A stretch of DNA of 64,000 bases from Stigmatella aurantiaca DW4/3-1. Lineage in GTDB: Bacteria > Myxococcota > Myxococcia > Myxococcales > Myxococcaceae. Of this stretch, positions 1 through 9,154 are shown piece by piece. Where the stretch lies: assembly GCF_000165485.1 (NCBI RefSeq), contig NC_014623.1:8946893-9010892 (forward strand). Direction: 5' to 3'. The notes beneath the pieces were generated by a model. That model did no database searches and was not told where the DNA came from. It was given only the letters and a program-made list of their open reading frames with translations. The first letter of the stretch is position 1. Every line of letters starts with the position of its first letter. The translations under genes and the position numbers were made by a program.

Positions 1-2
1 TG

Positions 3-701
3 CCAGACGGTTACGACGCATCCTCGGACAGGCGTTACCCCGTGCTCTACATGCACGACGGGCAAAACGTCTTCGCTCACCCGGAATCCTCTCTCTACGA
101 TACTTGGTGTGCCAACATTGCCCTGGACCGGCTGGTGGGCGAGGGGCGCCTGGAGCCGTGGATCATCGTCGCCGTCGATTCGACGAACCACCGGCTCGCG
201 GAGTACTCCCCCTGGGATGAGCCTCGAAGCCACGTGGTGGCCCGAGGCCAAGGCTACGTCCGGTTCGCCGTCGAGACGCTCAAGCCTTACGTCGATTCCC
301 ATCTGAAGACACGCCAGGGGCCCGAGTGGACGGCCGTCATGGGCTCCTCCCTCGGCGGGCTGATGGCGCTGCACCTGGGCTGGACGCACCCAGAGCTGTA
401 CGGCCGCATCGGTGGATTGTCCCCTTCGGTGATGTGGGGCTACGGCCGCATGTTCGAGCAGTGGACGTCTCACACCCGCCGGTGGAGCCGCATCTACCTG
501 GATGCCGGCACGCACGAGAACATCGATCCGGTGGGCTACCAGATGCGCTACGGCGATGCCACGCGCGACTTCTACTTCCACCTCAAGCGGCTGGGCTACG
601 CCGACCATGAGCTGTTCCTCGTGCTGGAACCCGAAGGGCTCCACCACGAGTTGGACTGGCAACGCCGGCTCCCGCTCGCCCTGCGCTGGCTGCTGAGCTG
701 A
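3..701 (+). CDS. Esterase D/enterochelin-esterase-like alpha/beta hydrolase (5' truncated)
   Basis: The frame is open from the first complete codon (PDGYDASSDRRYPVLYMHDG), so the gene begins before the window and the GTG at 42 is internal. The MHDGQN strand and the nucleophile elbow MGSSLGG followed by HLGW are typical of the PF00756 esterase family; GLHHELDW near the end carries the likely catalytic His. There is no visible signal peptide because the N-terminus is missing. Family members hydrolyse small esters or siderophore esters; the substrate here cannot be told. It ends 30 bp before the convergent ATP-grasp gene. Confidence 0.8.
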   Translation, partial: PDGYDASSDRRYPVLYMHDGQNVFAHPESSLYDTWCANIALDRLVGEGRLEPWIIVAVDSTNHRLAEYSPWDEPRSHVVARGQGYVRFAVETLKPYVDSHLKTRQGPEWTAVMGSSLGGLMALHLGWTHPELYGRIGGLSPSVMWGYGRMFEQWTSHTRRWSRIYLDAGTHENIDPVGYQMRYGDATRDFYFHLKRLGYADHELFLVLEPEGLHHELDWQRRLPLALRWLLS

Positions 702-731
702 CGGGGCCGCGGCCCCCCTTGCGGCCCAGGC

Positions 732-1895
732 TCAGGCGATCTTCTGGATGAACTGGACGGCCTCCTTCATGGTGTCCAGGTTCTGGTGGCGCGTGATGTA
801 GATCTCGTTGCCCAGCGCGCTGTGGAAGACCGCGGGCATCTCCAGGTGCTGAAGCAGCGACTCACCCAGCTTCGACACCACCTCCCGGTGGGGATGCGTG
901 TAGTGGCGGCTGGAGCGCCGGGCGGTGTGACAGACGTGGTACTTCCGCGTGTACTGGAAGGGACAGACCGGCTCGCCGGTGAGCATCCGCGCCCACAGCC
1001 GGTAGACATCGATGTCACAGGCGTAGTTCATCATGTCGGTGAGCACGCTGCCGGGCGGACGCAGGTTGGCCTCGAGCGCAACGAAGCTCCCGTTGTCGAG
1101 CCGGAAGAACTCCAGGTGGAACCAGCGCTCCCGCAGCCCCAGGGCGGCCACCATGCGCTGGCCCAAGGCATCCAGCTCGGGCGGCAAGTCCCGGAGGCTC
1201 CAGATGACGGTATCGCGCTGCTCGATGACCGACTCCATGATGCCGTTGCTGTATTCGTGGCTGAAGGTGCAGACGATGCGGCCCTCCCGGTCCACCATGC
1301 CGTCGTAGGTGACGATGGCGCCCTGGACGAACGTCTGCGCCACGTAGCTGGTGGGCAGGGGCTGGGTGAACAGCGCGTCCACCTCGCCGTCGTTCTTCAC
1401 CTTGAAGGTGTGAGCGGCCCCCACGCCCACGTCGGGCTTGAGCACAAGCGGGTAGCCCACCCGCTGAGCGAAGGCTTTGACCTGGGCCGCGTCCGTGGCG
1501 GGGATGGCGTCCGGGTGGGGAATGCCCGCCTTCTTGAAGAGATCATGCATGCCCAGCTTGGAGCGCAGCCGGGCGATGTCCCCGGGCAGGAGCCCCGGAA
1601 CGAAGAAGTCTTCTCGCAGCCGTGACTCGGCCTCCAGCCATGTTTCATTGAGCGAGTCGATGCGGTGAATGCGACCGTGACGCCAGGTGAAGTACCCCAT
1701 GGCCCGCAGGAGGGCCTCGTGGTTGTCGAGGCTGGGCGTGTAGTAGTACTCGCTGAGCATGTTGCGCAGCTCAGGCTTCAGGGAGTCATGCGGTGTGTCG
1801 CCAATTCCCAGCACGTTGACCCCGCGCTCGCGCAAGGCCGTGACGAAGTGGATGTAGTGCGACGGGAAGTGAGGAGAGATAAAAACGACGTTCAT
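732..1895 (-). CDS. ATP-grasp domain protein (carboxylate-amine ligase-like)
   Basis: A 387-residue protein starting MNVVFISPHFPSHY. The open frame extends further upstream, but this ATG begins a Rossmann-like strand typical of ATP-grasp N-domains, so it was chosen. VGYPLVLKPDVGVGAAHTF supplies the ATP-binding Lys and glycine-rich loop, and FVALEANLRPPGSVLTD the metal-binding Glu/Asn region. It resembles the biotin carboxylase/CPSase-type ATP-grasp ligases that join a carboxylate to an amine or thiol; the substrate is unknown. The C-terminal 80 residues are rich in His and Arg (HVCHTARRSSRHYTHPHRE). It is followed on the same strand side by the mannose-1-phosphate guanylyltransferase gene upstream (124 bp), possibly cotranscribed. 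Confidence 0.8.
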   Translation of the reverse strand: MNVVFISPHFPSHYIHFVTALRERGVNVLGIGDTPHDSLKPELRNMLSEYYYTPSLDNHEALLRAMGYFTWRHGRIHRIDSLNETWLEAESRLREDFFVPGLLPGDIARLRSKLGMHDLFKKAGIPHPDAIPATDAAQVKAFAQRVGYPLVLKPDVGVGAAHTFKVKNDGEVDALFTQPLPTSYVAQTFVQGAIVTYDGMVDREGRIVCTFSHEYSNGIMESVIEQRDTVIWSLRDLPPELDALGQRMVAALGLRERWFHLEFFRLDNGSFVALEANLRPPGSVLTDMMNYACDIDVYRLWARMLTGEPVCPFQYTRKYHVCHTARRSSRHYTHPHREVVSKLGESLLQHLEMPAVFHSALGNEIYITRHQNLDTMKEAVQFIQKIA

Positions 1896-2019
1896 GAGAC
1901 CGAGGCTGCCCTCCCAGCGGTCACGATAGCCGGTTTGCAAGACTGTTGCTCCGCCTATCTCACGCGACGCGTCAGGCGCCCTCTCGTTCTCCCGCCGGGC
2001 GGTCTCTCCCAGCCTCCGC

Positions 2020-3084
2020 TTACAGGTACTTCTGGCGCCTGCGGGCCTTGAGCGCCTCCACCACCTTGCGCACATCCTGGCTCTTGTCCTTGGGGACCAC
2101 GAGCACCGCGTCCCCGGCATCCACCACCACCACGTCGGTGAGCCCCACCACGGCCAGGGGGCGCTTGTCTCCCAACACCACGCAGCCCTCGCAGTCCACG
2201 ACGACCGTCTCCTCCCCGGAGATGACATTGCCGCGGGCATCCGCGGGGCGCACCTCGGGGATGGCGGCGAAGGAGCCCACGTCGGACCAGCCAAAGTCCC
2301 CAGGCAGCACGGCGATGTTGGAGGCCTTCTCCATCACCCCATAGTCAATGGACAGGGCAGGCAGCTTGGGGAAGACCTTCTTGAGCACGGCCGGGAAGGT
2401 GCGCTTGCCCACCGCGCCGCTCAGGGCCGCCAGCCCCTTCTTCATCTCCGGCATGTGCTGGGCGAACGCCGCCAGCATCACATCCGCCCGGAAGACGAAG
2501 ATGCCGCCGTTCCACAGGAACTCACCGGACGTCACATAGCCCTGGGCCGTCTCCAGGTCCGGCTTCTCCTTGAAGGCTTTCACCTTCCGGCCCCCTCCTT
2601 CCAGGGACTCGCCGAGTTGGATGTAGCCATAGCCCGTCTCGGGCCGGTGGGGCTGGATGCCCAGGGTGACGATGTGGCCCCGCTCGGCGAGCCGGGCCGC
2701 CTCGGCCAGCGTCTTGCGGAAGGCGGCCGGGTCGGCCACATGGTGGTCCGAGGGAAGGACGATGAGGATGCCCTGAGGGTCTCTGGCGGCCACCTGGACC
2801 GTGGCCAAGGCAATGGCCGGTGCGGTGTTGCGGGCCACCGGCTCCACCAGGAGGTTCTTCGGGGGCAGCCCCTTCACCAGCTTCGCGGCGGCCTTGGCGT
2901 GCAAGGGGCCACAGACGATGAAGGTGTCCTTCAGGGAGGCCAGCCCCTTGAGCCGGGCGGCGGTATCGGTGATGAGGGGGAGCTTCGAGGCCAAGGGCAG
3001 GAACTGCTTGGGACGCGCCTGACGGGACAGGGGCCAGAAACGGGTGCCGGAGCCACCGGCCATGATGACGGGATAGAGGGCCAT
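2020..3084 (-). CDS. manC: Mannose-1-phosphate guanylyltransferase
   Basis: A 354-residue nucleotidyltransferase that makes GDP-mannose from mannose-1-phosphate and GTP. The N-terminal signature GGSGTRFWPLSRQARPKQFL is the pyrophosphorylase motif with the loop Arg and Lys; VEPVARNTAPAIALA, PSDHHV (metal Asp), FKEKPD and WNGGIF, and GDFGWSDVGSF follow in the canonical family order. Length matches the single-domain form that lacks the phosphomannose isomerase domain. The ATG chosen directly precedes the first beta strand (ALYPVIMAGG). GDP-mannose feeds exopolysaccharide or O-antigen synthesis, which fits the divergent SGNH/MBOAT acylation pair 135 bp away. Confidence 0.93.
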   Translation of the reverse strand: MALYPVIMAGGSGTRFWPLSRQARPKQFLPLASKLPLITDTAARLKGLASLKDTFIVCGPLHAKAAAKLVKGLPPKNLLVEPVARNTAPAIALATVQVAARDPQGILIVLPSDHHVADPAAFRKTLAEAARLAERGHIVTLGIQPHRPETGYGYIQLGESLEGGGRKVKAFKEKPDLETAQGYVTSGEFLWNGGIFVFRADVMLAAFAQHMPEMKKGLAALSGAVGKRTFPAVLKKVFPKLPALSIDYGVMEKASNIAVLPGDFGWSDVGSFAAIPEVRPADARGNVISGEETVVVDCEGCVVLGDKRPLAVVGLTDVVVVDAGDAVLVVPKDKSQDVRKVVEALKARRRQKYL

Positions 3085-3219
3085 GGGCCGCGCACCATAG
3101 CGCCTCGCACACAGGAAAAACGGGGCTTTGCCTGCCCGCCTGCCCCCCAGTCCACCAGACACCCATCCCGAGGGAGGAGTTTTGACCCCAGCCCGAAAAG
3201 CCAGTCTCATGGCACGGAG

Positions 3220-5571
3220 TTGAACTTCAAGGCCACATCCACCGGGTGGACCATCGTCCTCACCGGCGCGCTCGCGCTTGGGCTGTCCCTGGCCCCGCTG
3301 CCCGAGTCCCTGCGTCCCATCGCCCGCCTGCGCCAGGACGGCCCCCTCGCGCCCCGGCTGGCCACCCTGGTCCTGCCCCGCATCCTGACCGGAGGCCCCG
3401 CCGCCGCCCTGCCGCCCCAAGACGTGCTGACCGCCACCCCCCATGCCGCGCCAGGAACCCCGGATGCGTTGCCCCCCGAGGAGGACGAGCCCTCCGAGCC
3501 GGAGGAGGCGGACGCCCCCACCGCGATGGCGCCCCCCTCGGACCTGGAGGGGTTGGGCGCCGCCACGCGCGCGCGGGCCCTGTCGCTGGAAGGCCTGCGC
3601 GAGCGGGTGGGCTCCCAGCACGTGGACATCGAACTGGGCTGTCGGCGCAAGGGCGCCTCGGGGTGCGAGGAGAGCGGGCTGGCCCCCTTCTTCAAGACCT
3701 TGAGCGAGCTGCACGAGGACCGGCGCCGCACCCCGGTGCGCGTGGTGCACCTGGGCGACTCGCTCATTGCCTCGGACCACATCACGGACGTCATCCGGGA
3801 GCGGCTCCAAGAGCGCCACGGCTCGGGCGGCAAGGGGCTGCTCTACATCGACCGGCCCACGGGCGCGGGGCGCACGGTGCGCGCGGGGACGGCCAGCGAG
3901 GGCTGGCAAATCACCCGCATCATCGACCGCAACTACCCCAAGGAGCGGCTGGGCTTCACCGGCGTGGCCTTCGCTTCCAGCGGCACGGGCTCGCAGAGCG
4001 CACGCTTCCCGGCGGAGGGGGCACGTACCGCGGAACTCTTCTTTCAGACCCAGCCCCAGGGCGGCACGGTAATGTTCAGCGCGGACGGCAAGCCGCTGCA
4101 ACGCCTGCTCACCCACTTCGATGCGCCCCAGATGGCCTTTGCCCGGGTGGCCCTGCCCGAGGGCACGAAGACGCTGTCGCTGCACACCACGGGCAAGGTG
4201 GAGCTGCACGGCGTCTCGATGGAGAGCGGCCAGCCGGGCATCGTCTACGACACCATTGGCCTGCCGGGGGCCACCGCGGAGGTGTTTCTCCGCGCGAAGC
4301 GGGAGGCCTTCCGCGCCCAGCTTCGCCACCGCAAGCCCTCGCTGGTGGTGCTGATGGTGGGCGGCAACGAAGCCTTCTACCTCTCCCGGGACAGGACGAA
4401 ACCCGCGGACATCCGCGCCTCGGCGGTGGAGCTGGTGAAGTGGGTGCGCGAGTCCGTGCCGGACTCGGCCTGCCTCGTCATGTCCCCGCTGGACGCGGCG
4501 GTGCGCACCATGGGCGGCGAGCTGGTGCCGCGCCGGGGCTCCCAGGAGGTGGGCGGCATCCTGCGCGACGTTGCCCGAGAGGGCGGATGTGCCTACTGGG
4601 ATGCGCTCGCCGCCATGGGCGGAGAGGGCTCCGCCATCCGCTGGCTCCCGCTGAAGCTGCTGAACGAGGACCTCGTGCACCCCCGCGCGAGGGGTTCCGA
4701 CCTGATGGGCCATCTGTTCGACTTCGCCCTCCAGCGCGCCTACGCCCGGGAGCACCTGCCGCTCCTGCAAGTGGAGGATCCCTCCGGGCTCCTCGACAGC
4801 GACACCTCCCTGAGAAGCACCTTCGCGCACCTCCGGGCGATGGAGGACAAGGCGGAAGGGGAGCCGCTGGACATCGTTCAGCTCGGCGCGTCCGACACGG
4901 CCTGGCCCGGCTTCCCCGGCGCCGTGCGGGGCGCACTCGCCAAGCACTTCGGGGGAAAAGACTCGGGCATCACCTACGAGGCACTCGAGGAACCCGGCGC
5001 CACGGCCTTCACGCTGAACCGCCAGGAGCCGGGGACCCACGAGGCGCAGCTCGCCGCGCGCAAGCCCCAACTGCTCGTGTTCCGCTACGGCACGCTCGAA
5101 GCCAGCCAGTCAGACTTGGACCCGGAGTCCCTGCACCAAGAGTACACGGCGGCCATCTCCCGGTTGCGGGCCGCCACGGGAGCGGAGTGCCTGCTCCTCG
5201 GCCCCCCGGATCGCCTGCAACAGGACTCCCAGGGCCGCTGGATCGAGGCAGTCTCCCTGGGGCGTGTGCTCTCCACGCTGCCCCGGGTGGCCCATGATGC
5301 GGGATGCGCCTACTGGTCCTCCCGGGCAGCCATGGGCGGTGAGCGCTCGATGCTGCGCTGGCAGCGCGAGGAGCCCGCGCTGGCCGGGCCCGATGGAACG
5401 GGGCTGACGCCCCTGGGCGCCGAGCGGCTCGCGGGCGCCTTCGTGAAGGAGCTGCTGGCAGGCTACGAGGCCTCCAAGGCCACGTCCGCGGAGGCGGGCC
5501 AAGCCCGCGTTCAGACGAAGGGGGCCTCGCCCGCGCCTGCCCCCACCGCCCACGCCGCGGAGGGCGGCTGA
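3220..5571 (+). CDS. Two-domain SGNH/GDSL-like protein, polysaccharide O-acylation partner
   Basis: About 783 residues: a membrane anchor near the N-terminus (TIVLTGALALGLSLAPL), a Pro/Glu-rich linker, then two SGNH-hydrolase-like domains. Domain 1 has block I GDSL (Ser181), block III GGNE (Asn383) and block V DLVHP (Asp484, His487). Domain 2 repeats the layout but has GASD for GDSL and no DxxH motif, so it looks catalytically dead. It is followed after 1 bp by an MBOAT acyltransferase, the arrangement of AlgI/AlgX-like or DltB/DltD-like systems that transfer acetyl groups to exported polysaccharide. The start is uncertain: TTG at 3220 gives a good signal anchor but a poorly spaced GGAG; no in-frame ATG serves. 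Confidence 0.78.
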   Translation: MNFKATSTGWTIVLTGALALGLSLAPLPESLRPIARLRQDGPLAPRLATLVLPRILTGGPAAALPPQDVLTATPHAAPGTPDALPPEEDEPSEPEEADAPTAMAPPSDLEGLGAATRARALSLEGLRERVGSQHVDIELGCRRKGASGCEESGLAPFFKTLSELHEDRRRTPVRVVHLGDSLIASDHITDVIRERLQERHGSGGKGLLYIDRPTGAGRTVRAGTASEGWQITRIIDRNYPKERLGFTGVAFASSGTGSQSARFPAEGARTAELFFQTQPQGGTVMFSADGKPLQRLLTHFDAPQMAFARVALPEGTKTLSLHTTGKVELHGVSMESGQPGIVYDTIGLPGATAEVFLRAKREAFRAQLRHRKPSLVVLMVGGNEAFYLSRDRTKPADIRASAVELVKWVRESVPDSACLVMSPLDAAVRTMGGELVPRRGSQEVGGILRDVAREGGCAYWDALAAMGGEGSAIRWLPLKLLNEDLVHPRARGSDLMGHLFDFALQRAYAREHLPLLQVEDPSGLLDSDTSLRSTFAHLRAMEDKAEGEPLDIVQLGASDTAWPGFPGAVRGALAKHFGGKDSGITYEALEEPGATAFTLNRQEPGTHEAQLAARKPQLLVFRYGTLEASQSDLDPESLHQEYTAAISRLRAATGAECLLLGPPDRLQQDSQGRWIEAVSLGRVLSTLPRVAHDAGCAYWSSRAAMGGERSMLRWQREEPALAGPDGTGLTPLGAERLAGAFVKELLAGYEASKATSAEAGQARVQTKGASPAPAPTAHAAEGG

Positions 5572-5572
5572 C

Positions 5573-6991
5573 ATGCAGTCCACCAGCATCCCCTACCTGG
5601 TCTTCCTGGCGCTCACCTTCGCGCTGTACTGGGCCGTGCACCGCCACCGGGTGGCGCGTCTGGGGGTGCTGCTCGTCGCGAGCCTGTGCTTCTACGTGGC
5701 CTGGACGCCCCTGCCCATCCTCGTTTTCTTCGTGGGCGCGGGCTTCGACCACCTGGTGGTGAAGGGGCTGGCGCGGGCGAAGTCCCCGCGCGCACGCAAG
5801 GCGCTGGTGACGGCGTCGGTGGTCTTCAACCTGGGGCTGCTGGGCACCTTCAAGTACGCGGACCTGTTCCGGCAGACAGCGCAGTCCCTGCTGGCCCCGC
5901 TCGGGGTGCACGTGCGCGCCGAGCCCTTCGGGTGGCTGTTGCCCGTGGGGCTGTCCTTCCTGTGCTTCCAGGCCATCAGCTACGTGGTGGACGTGTACCG
6001 GGGCAAGGCGAGCGCGGAGCACAGCTACCTGGAGCACCTGCTCTACCTGCTCTTCTTCCCGCGCGTGGTGTCGGGCCCCATCGTCCGGGCCTCGGCCCTG
6101 CTGGAGCGCTTCAACGAGGTGCCCACGCTCACGCCCGAAGCCGGAGGCCGCGCGCTGTACCGCATCGCGGTGGGCCTGGTGAAGAAGCTGGTCATCGCGG
6201 ACGTGCTCGGCAGCGGGCTGGTGGATCCCGTGTTCGGCAACCCCGAGGCCTACACCTCGGCCGAGTGCCTGGTGGCGGCGGTGGCCTATACCTTCGAGCT
6301 GTACCTGGACTTCTCGGGGTACTCGGACGTGGCCATCGGCGCGGCGGCGCTCTTCGGCTTCGAGTTCCCGGAGAACTTCCAGCGGCCCTACCTGGCGCGC
6401 AACCTGTTCGAGTTCTGGAACCGCTGGCACATGAGCCTGTCGAGCTGGCTCCGGGACTACCTCTACATTCCCCTGGGCGGCAACCGGCGCTCGAAGCCGC
6501 GGGTGCTCTTCAACCTGATGACGGTGATGGTGCTGGGCGGCCTGTGGCATGGGGCGGACTGGCGCTTCGCCATCTGGGGCGCCGTGCATGGAGTGGGCCT
6601 GGGGCTGCTGCGCACCTGGTGGTGGATCCGCGGCGGCAGGCCCGAAGCCGCGGGGCCCGGGCGGGTGGGCCTGGGCATGCTGGTCACCTTCACCGTGGTG
6701 GTGCTCACGCGCGTGGTGTTCCGGGCACCGGACCTGGCCCACGCCGGCGAGTTCTACGCGCGCATGGCCCTGGGCATGCCGGGGTTGGACAACGTGAGCG
6801 GCCTGGTGTGGGCCATGCTGGGGGTGGCGGTGGTGAGCCACATGCTGCCCATGCGCCTCTTCCATGACGCCGGGACGCTCTTCGTGCGCATGCCCGTGCC
6901 GGTGCGCGCGGTGGTGCTGGTGCTCATCGGCCTGGGCATCCGCCACCTGTCGGCGGTGGAGACGCGGCCCTACGTCTATCTCCAGTTCTGA
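5573..6991 (+). CDS. MBOAT family membrane-bound O-acyltransferase (AlgI-like)
   Basis: A 472-residue polytopic protein that moves acyl groups across the inner membrane to a periplasmic acceptor. The MBOAT hallmarks are present: the SGYSDVAIGAAALFGF region, FWNRWHMSLSSWLRDYLYIPLGG, and GGLWHGADWRFAIWGAVHG with the invariant histidine. Many hydrophobic helices run from LVFLALTFALYW to VLVLIGLGI. It lies 1 bp after the SGNH gene and is surely cotranslated with it; together they form a two-protein polysaccharide O-acetylation module beside the GDP-mannose gene. The acceptor polymer is not identifiable here. Confidence 0.93.
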   Translation: MQSTSIPYLVFLALTFALYWAVHRHRVARLGVLLVASLCFYVAWTPLPILVFFVGAGFDHLVVKGLARAKSPRARKALVTASVVFNLGLLGTFKYADLFRQTAQSLLAPLGVHVRAEPFGWLLPVGLSFLCFQAISYVVDVYRGKASAEHSYLEHLLYLLFFPRVVSGPIVRASALLERFNEVPTLTPEAGGRALYRIAVGLVKKLVIADVLGSGLVDPVFGNPEAYTSAECLVAAVAYTFELYLDFSGYSDVAIGAAALFGFEFPENFQRPYLARNLFEFWNRWHMSLSSWLRDYLYIPLGGNRRSKPRVLFNLMTVMVLGGLWHGADWRFAIWGAVHGVGLGLLRTWWWIRGGRPEAAGPGRVGLGMLVTFTVVVLTRVVFRAPDLAHAGEFYARMALGMPGLDNVSGLVWAMLGVAVVSHMLPMRLFHDAGTLFVRMPVPVRAVVLVLIGLGIRHLSAVETRPYVYLQF

Positions 6992-6999
6992 GGCTGCGC

Positions 7000-7590
7000 T
7001 CAACCCCACCCGGGCGGATACACCTCGGAGACAAGGGTCAGCAACCGGCGAAGAATGCGCGCGGTGGCGCCCCAGACCACGTGGGAGTTGTAGGTATAGA
7101 AGTCCACGTCGTACTCGACGCCCTGGTACGTGCGCTTCTCGGTGCGGTGGAGGGTGGGCTCCAGCAGCCCTCGCAACGGCACCTCGAGGATAAAGGACAC
7201 CTCCTCGGGATTGGGCCGGTACTGCCCATCTCCGGGAATGACCCCCACGAAGGGCTGGATGCGAAAGGATGTCGTGGTGGGCACCTCGTCCAACATGCCC
7301 AGTACGCGCACGTGAGCCCGGGCGATTCCCAACTCCTCCTCCGTCTCCCGGAGCGCGGTGTGCAGGGCCGTCGCATCCTCCGGGTCCCTGCGTCCTCCAG
7401 GAAAGGAGAACTGATCGGCATGGTTGCGCAGGTGGGCGGGCCGGCGCGTGAAGAGGATGTGTGGAACCCCCTCGCGCTCGAAGAGCGGAACAAGCACCGC
7501 GGACTCTCGCAACACCCGCCCTGGCAGGTTCAGGGCCTGGGGAGGCAACGAGGCAAGCCGGGTCTCCAAGGCATCGAAGAGCGCGTCCAC
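7000..7590 (-). CDS. Nudix hydrolase, CoA pyrophosphatase type
   Basis: A 196-residue protein whose Nudix box is GGRRDPEDATALHTALRETE followed by EELG, matching GX5EX7REUXEEXGU. The segment just before it, LFTRRPAHLRNHADQFSFPG, matches the CoA-diphosphatase signature (LLTxRxxxLRxHxGQxxFPGG), so the likely reaction is cleavage of CoA or acyl-CoA to phosphopantetheine and 3',5'-ADP. It starts at a GTG one base after the uppP stop codon, so the two are translationally coupled. A housekeeping clean-up function is inferred. Confidence 0.88.
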   Translation of the reverse strand: MDALFDALETRLASLPPQALNLPGRVLRESAVLVPLFEREGVPHILFTRRPAHLRNHADQFSFPGGRRDPEDATALHTALRETEEELGIARAHVRVLGMLDEVPTTTSFRIQPFVGVIPGDGQYRPNPEEVSFILEVPLRGLLEPTLHRTEKRTYQGVEYDVDFYTYNSHVVWGATARILRRLLTLVSEVYPPGWG

Positions 7591-7591
7591 G

Positions 7592-8485
7592 TCAGTCCGT
7601 CACCTGCTTCTCCGCGGGAACCTTCACCGGCGGATTCGCCGGCGCGAGGTTCTCCACGCCCGACAGGGGCTGAAGCACACCGGCCTGCAGCAGGCCGATC
7701 AGCGCCAGTCCCAGGGCCACCCGGTACACGACAAACACCAAGGTGGAGCGGGTGCGCAGGTAGCGAATCAACCAGGCGATGGCCGCCCAGCCCGAGCCGA
7801 AAGCCACGAGCGTCCCGGTCCACAGCGCCACGGCGGACGGCCGGGCATCGGCCTCCAGCAGGTGCTTGAGCTCGAAGAGGCCAGCCAGGGTGGTGGCGGG
7901 AATGGAGAGCAGAAAGGAGTAGCGCGCGGCATCCTCGCGCCGCAGTCCCAGCGACAGCGCCCCCGTGAGCGTGGTGCCCGAGCGCGACGAGCCCGGAATG
8001 AGGGCCAGCGCCTGCCACAAACCAATGATGATGCCATCCCGCCAGCGCATGTCCGCCAGCGTGCGCTTGTGCAAGGCGATCCGCTCCACGAGGAAGAGGA
8101 TGAGCGCCAAGACGATGAGGCTGCCCGAGATGATGTAGAGCGAGCGCAGCGAGCTCTCGATGTGTTTCTTGAGGACAAGGCCACACACCCCAATCGGCAG
8201 GGTCCCCACCAGGACGAACCACGCCAGCCGGGATTCGAGGGTGGCAAATGGCTGGCGGCGCACGAGCCCTTGAAAGAAGGCCGCGGTGAGCTTGACCAGA
8301 TCGCTCCGGAAATAGATGAGCACGGCGGCCACGGTGCCCAACTGGATGACGGCGGAGTAGGCCGCTCCCGGATCCTCCCAGCCGAACAGCTCGGGAACGA
8401 TGCGCAGGTGCGCCGTGGAGCTGATGGGAAGGAACTCGGTGAGGCCCTGGACCAGCCCGAGGACGATGGCTTCGATGAGGCTCAT
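7592..8485 (-). CDS. uppP: Undecaprenyl-diphosphatase UppP (BacA)
   Basis: A 297-residue integral membrane phosphatase that dephosphorylates undecaprenyl pyrophosphate to recycle the lipid carrier for peptidoglycan and polysaccharide; it also gives bacitracin tolerance. Diagnostic motifs are QGLTEFLPISSTAHL near the N-terminus (catalytic Glu, Ser) and ALIPGSSRSGTTLTGAL (Arg) in the second half, each in a re-entrant loop between hydrophobic helices. The start MSLIEAIVLG fits family alignments; a longer reading frame upstream has no support. The last ~30 residues are a polar tail (PLSGVENLAPANPPVKVPAE) not usual for the family. Confidence 0.95.
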   Translation of the reverse strand: MSLIEAIVLGLVQGLTEFLPISSTAHLRIVPELFGWEDPGAAYSAVIQLGTVAAVLIYFRSDLVKLTAAFFQGLVRRQPFATLESRLAWFVLVGTLPIGVCGLVLKKHIESSLRSLYIISGSLIVLALILFLVERIALHKRTLADMRWRDGIIIGLWQALALIPGSSRSGTTLTGALSLGLRREDAARYSFLLSIPATTLAGLFELKHLLEADARPSAVALWTGTLVAFGSGWAAIAWLIRYLRTRSTLVFVVYRVALGLALIGLLQAGVLQPLSGVENLAPANPPVKVPAEKQVTD

Positions 8486-8615
8486 AGGTGGGAGGAGCCG
8501 GATGTATGCCCTCCCCCACCGGCCCGCAAGGCCCATGTCCTCCGCCCAGAGGGTTCCTTCCCGAATCCGTCCAGCGGTGGTCAGGGCCGCTTGAGGCTAG
8601 TCTTCCCCTTCGACC

Positions 8616-9086
8616 ATGCCCCCTGCCCCGCTCTGTCCTTGCTCCTCGGGTCTCCGCTACCGCCAGTGCTGTGCGCCCTACCACCGGGGGGAGACCGAGC
8701 CGCCGGACGCCGAGGCGCTGATGCGCTCGCGCTACAGCGCCTTCGCGCTCCGGGAAGTGGGATACCTCTGGAAGACCCTGCACCCGGAGCACCCGGACCG
8801 CTCACGCCCCGAGGCGGACATGCTGCGCGAGTTGCGCACCTCCGCGCAGAGCCACCAATACCCGGGGCTCGTGGTGATGGACCGGAGCCCGCCGGATGCC
8901 CAAGGGGTGGCCCAGGTGCTCTTCTTCGCCAAGGTGTTCGAGCGCGGCAAGGACCGCTCCTTCGTGGAGCGCTCGGACTTCCGCCACGATGGGACCGGAT
9001 GGCGCTACGTCTCTGGCGTGCTGCGCCCCTTGCGCGAACTCCCCCACCCGCCCGAGCAGCTCACGCTGGCAACCTTCCCCCGTTGA
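8616..9086 (+). CDS. YchJ-like protein with SEC-C zinc motif
   Basis: A 156-residue protein of the YchJ/UPF0225 family. The N-terminal CPCSSGLRYRQCC is a SEC-C type zinc knuckle; the rest (EALMRSRYSAFALREVGYLW ... RSFVERSDFRH) is an NTF2-like fold. The function of this family is not established; SEC-C motifs bind zinc and often mediate interaction with proteins of the secretion or quality-control machinery. The length is that of the family. It is transcribed alone, converging on metK with a strong stem-loop between them. Confidence 0.88.
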   Translation: MPPAPLCPCSSGLRYRQCCAPYHRGETEPPDAEALMRSRYSAFALREVGYLWKTLHPEHPDRSRPEADMLRELRTSAQSHQYPGLVVMDRSPPDAQGVAQVLFFAKVFERGKDRSFVERSDFRHDGTGWRYVSGVLRPLRELPHPPEQLTLATFPR

Positions 9087-9097
9087 CCCAAAACGCA

Positions 9098-9130
9098 GCG
9101 CGCGGCCTCCCCAGGGGGAAGACCGCGCGC
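9098..9130. terminator. Convergent terminator hairpin between ychJ-like gene and metK
   Basis: GCGCGCGG (9098-9105) pairs with CCGCGCGC (9123-9130), with an inner TCCCC/GGGGA stem. It lies 11 bp after the ychJ-like stop and 24 bp after the metK stop, so it probably ends both transcripts. There is no U tract. Confidence 0.7.
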
Positions 9131-9154
9131 GGGTTCAGCAGGAGGCAGGGACTG

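Noticed and set aside
732-1895. Second graspetide ligase
   Set aside because: This ATP-grasp protein is of the carboxylase-like type, lacks the MvdD-like N-domain, and no small peptide with Thr/Glu core lies near it.
2020-5070. Very long minus-strand reading frame across the SGNH gene
   Set aside because: It is the antisense of the SGNH gene joined to the real guanylyltransferase frame; high GC leaves long antisense frames open. Similar long shadows exist opposite the MMPL transporter (13484-16486) and ptsI (49257-51176).
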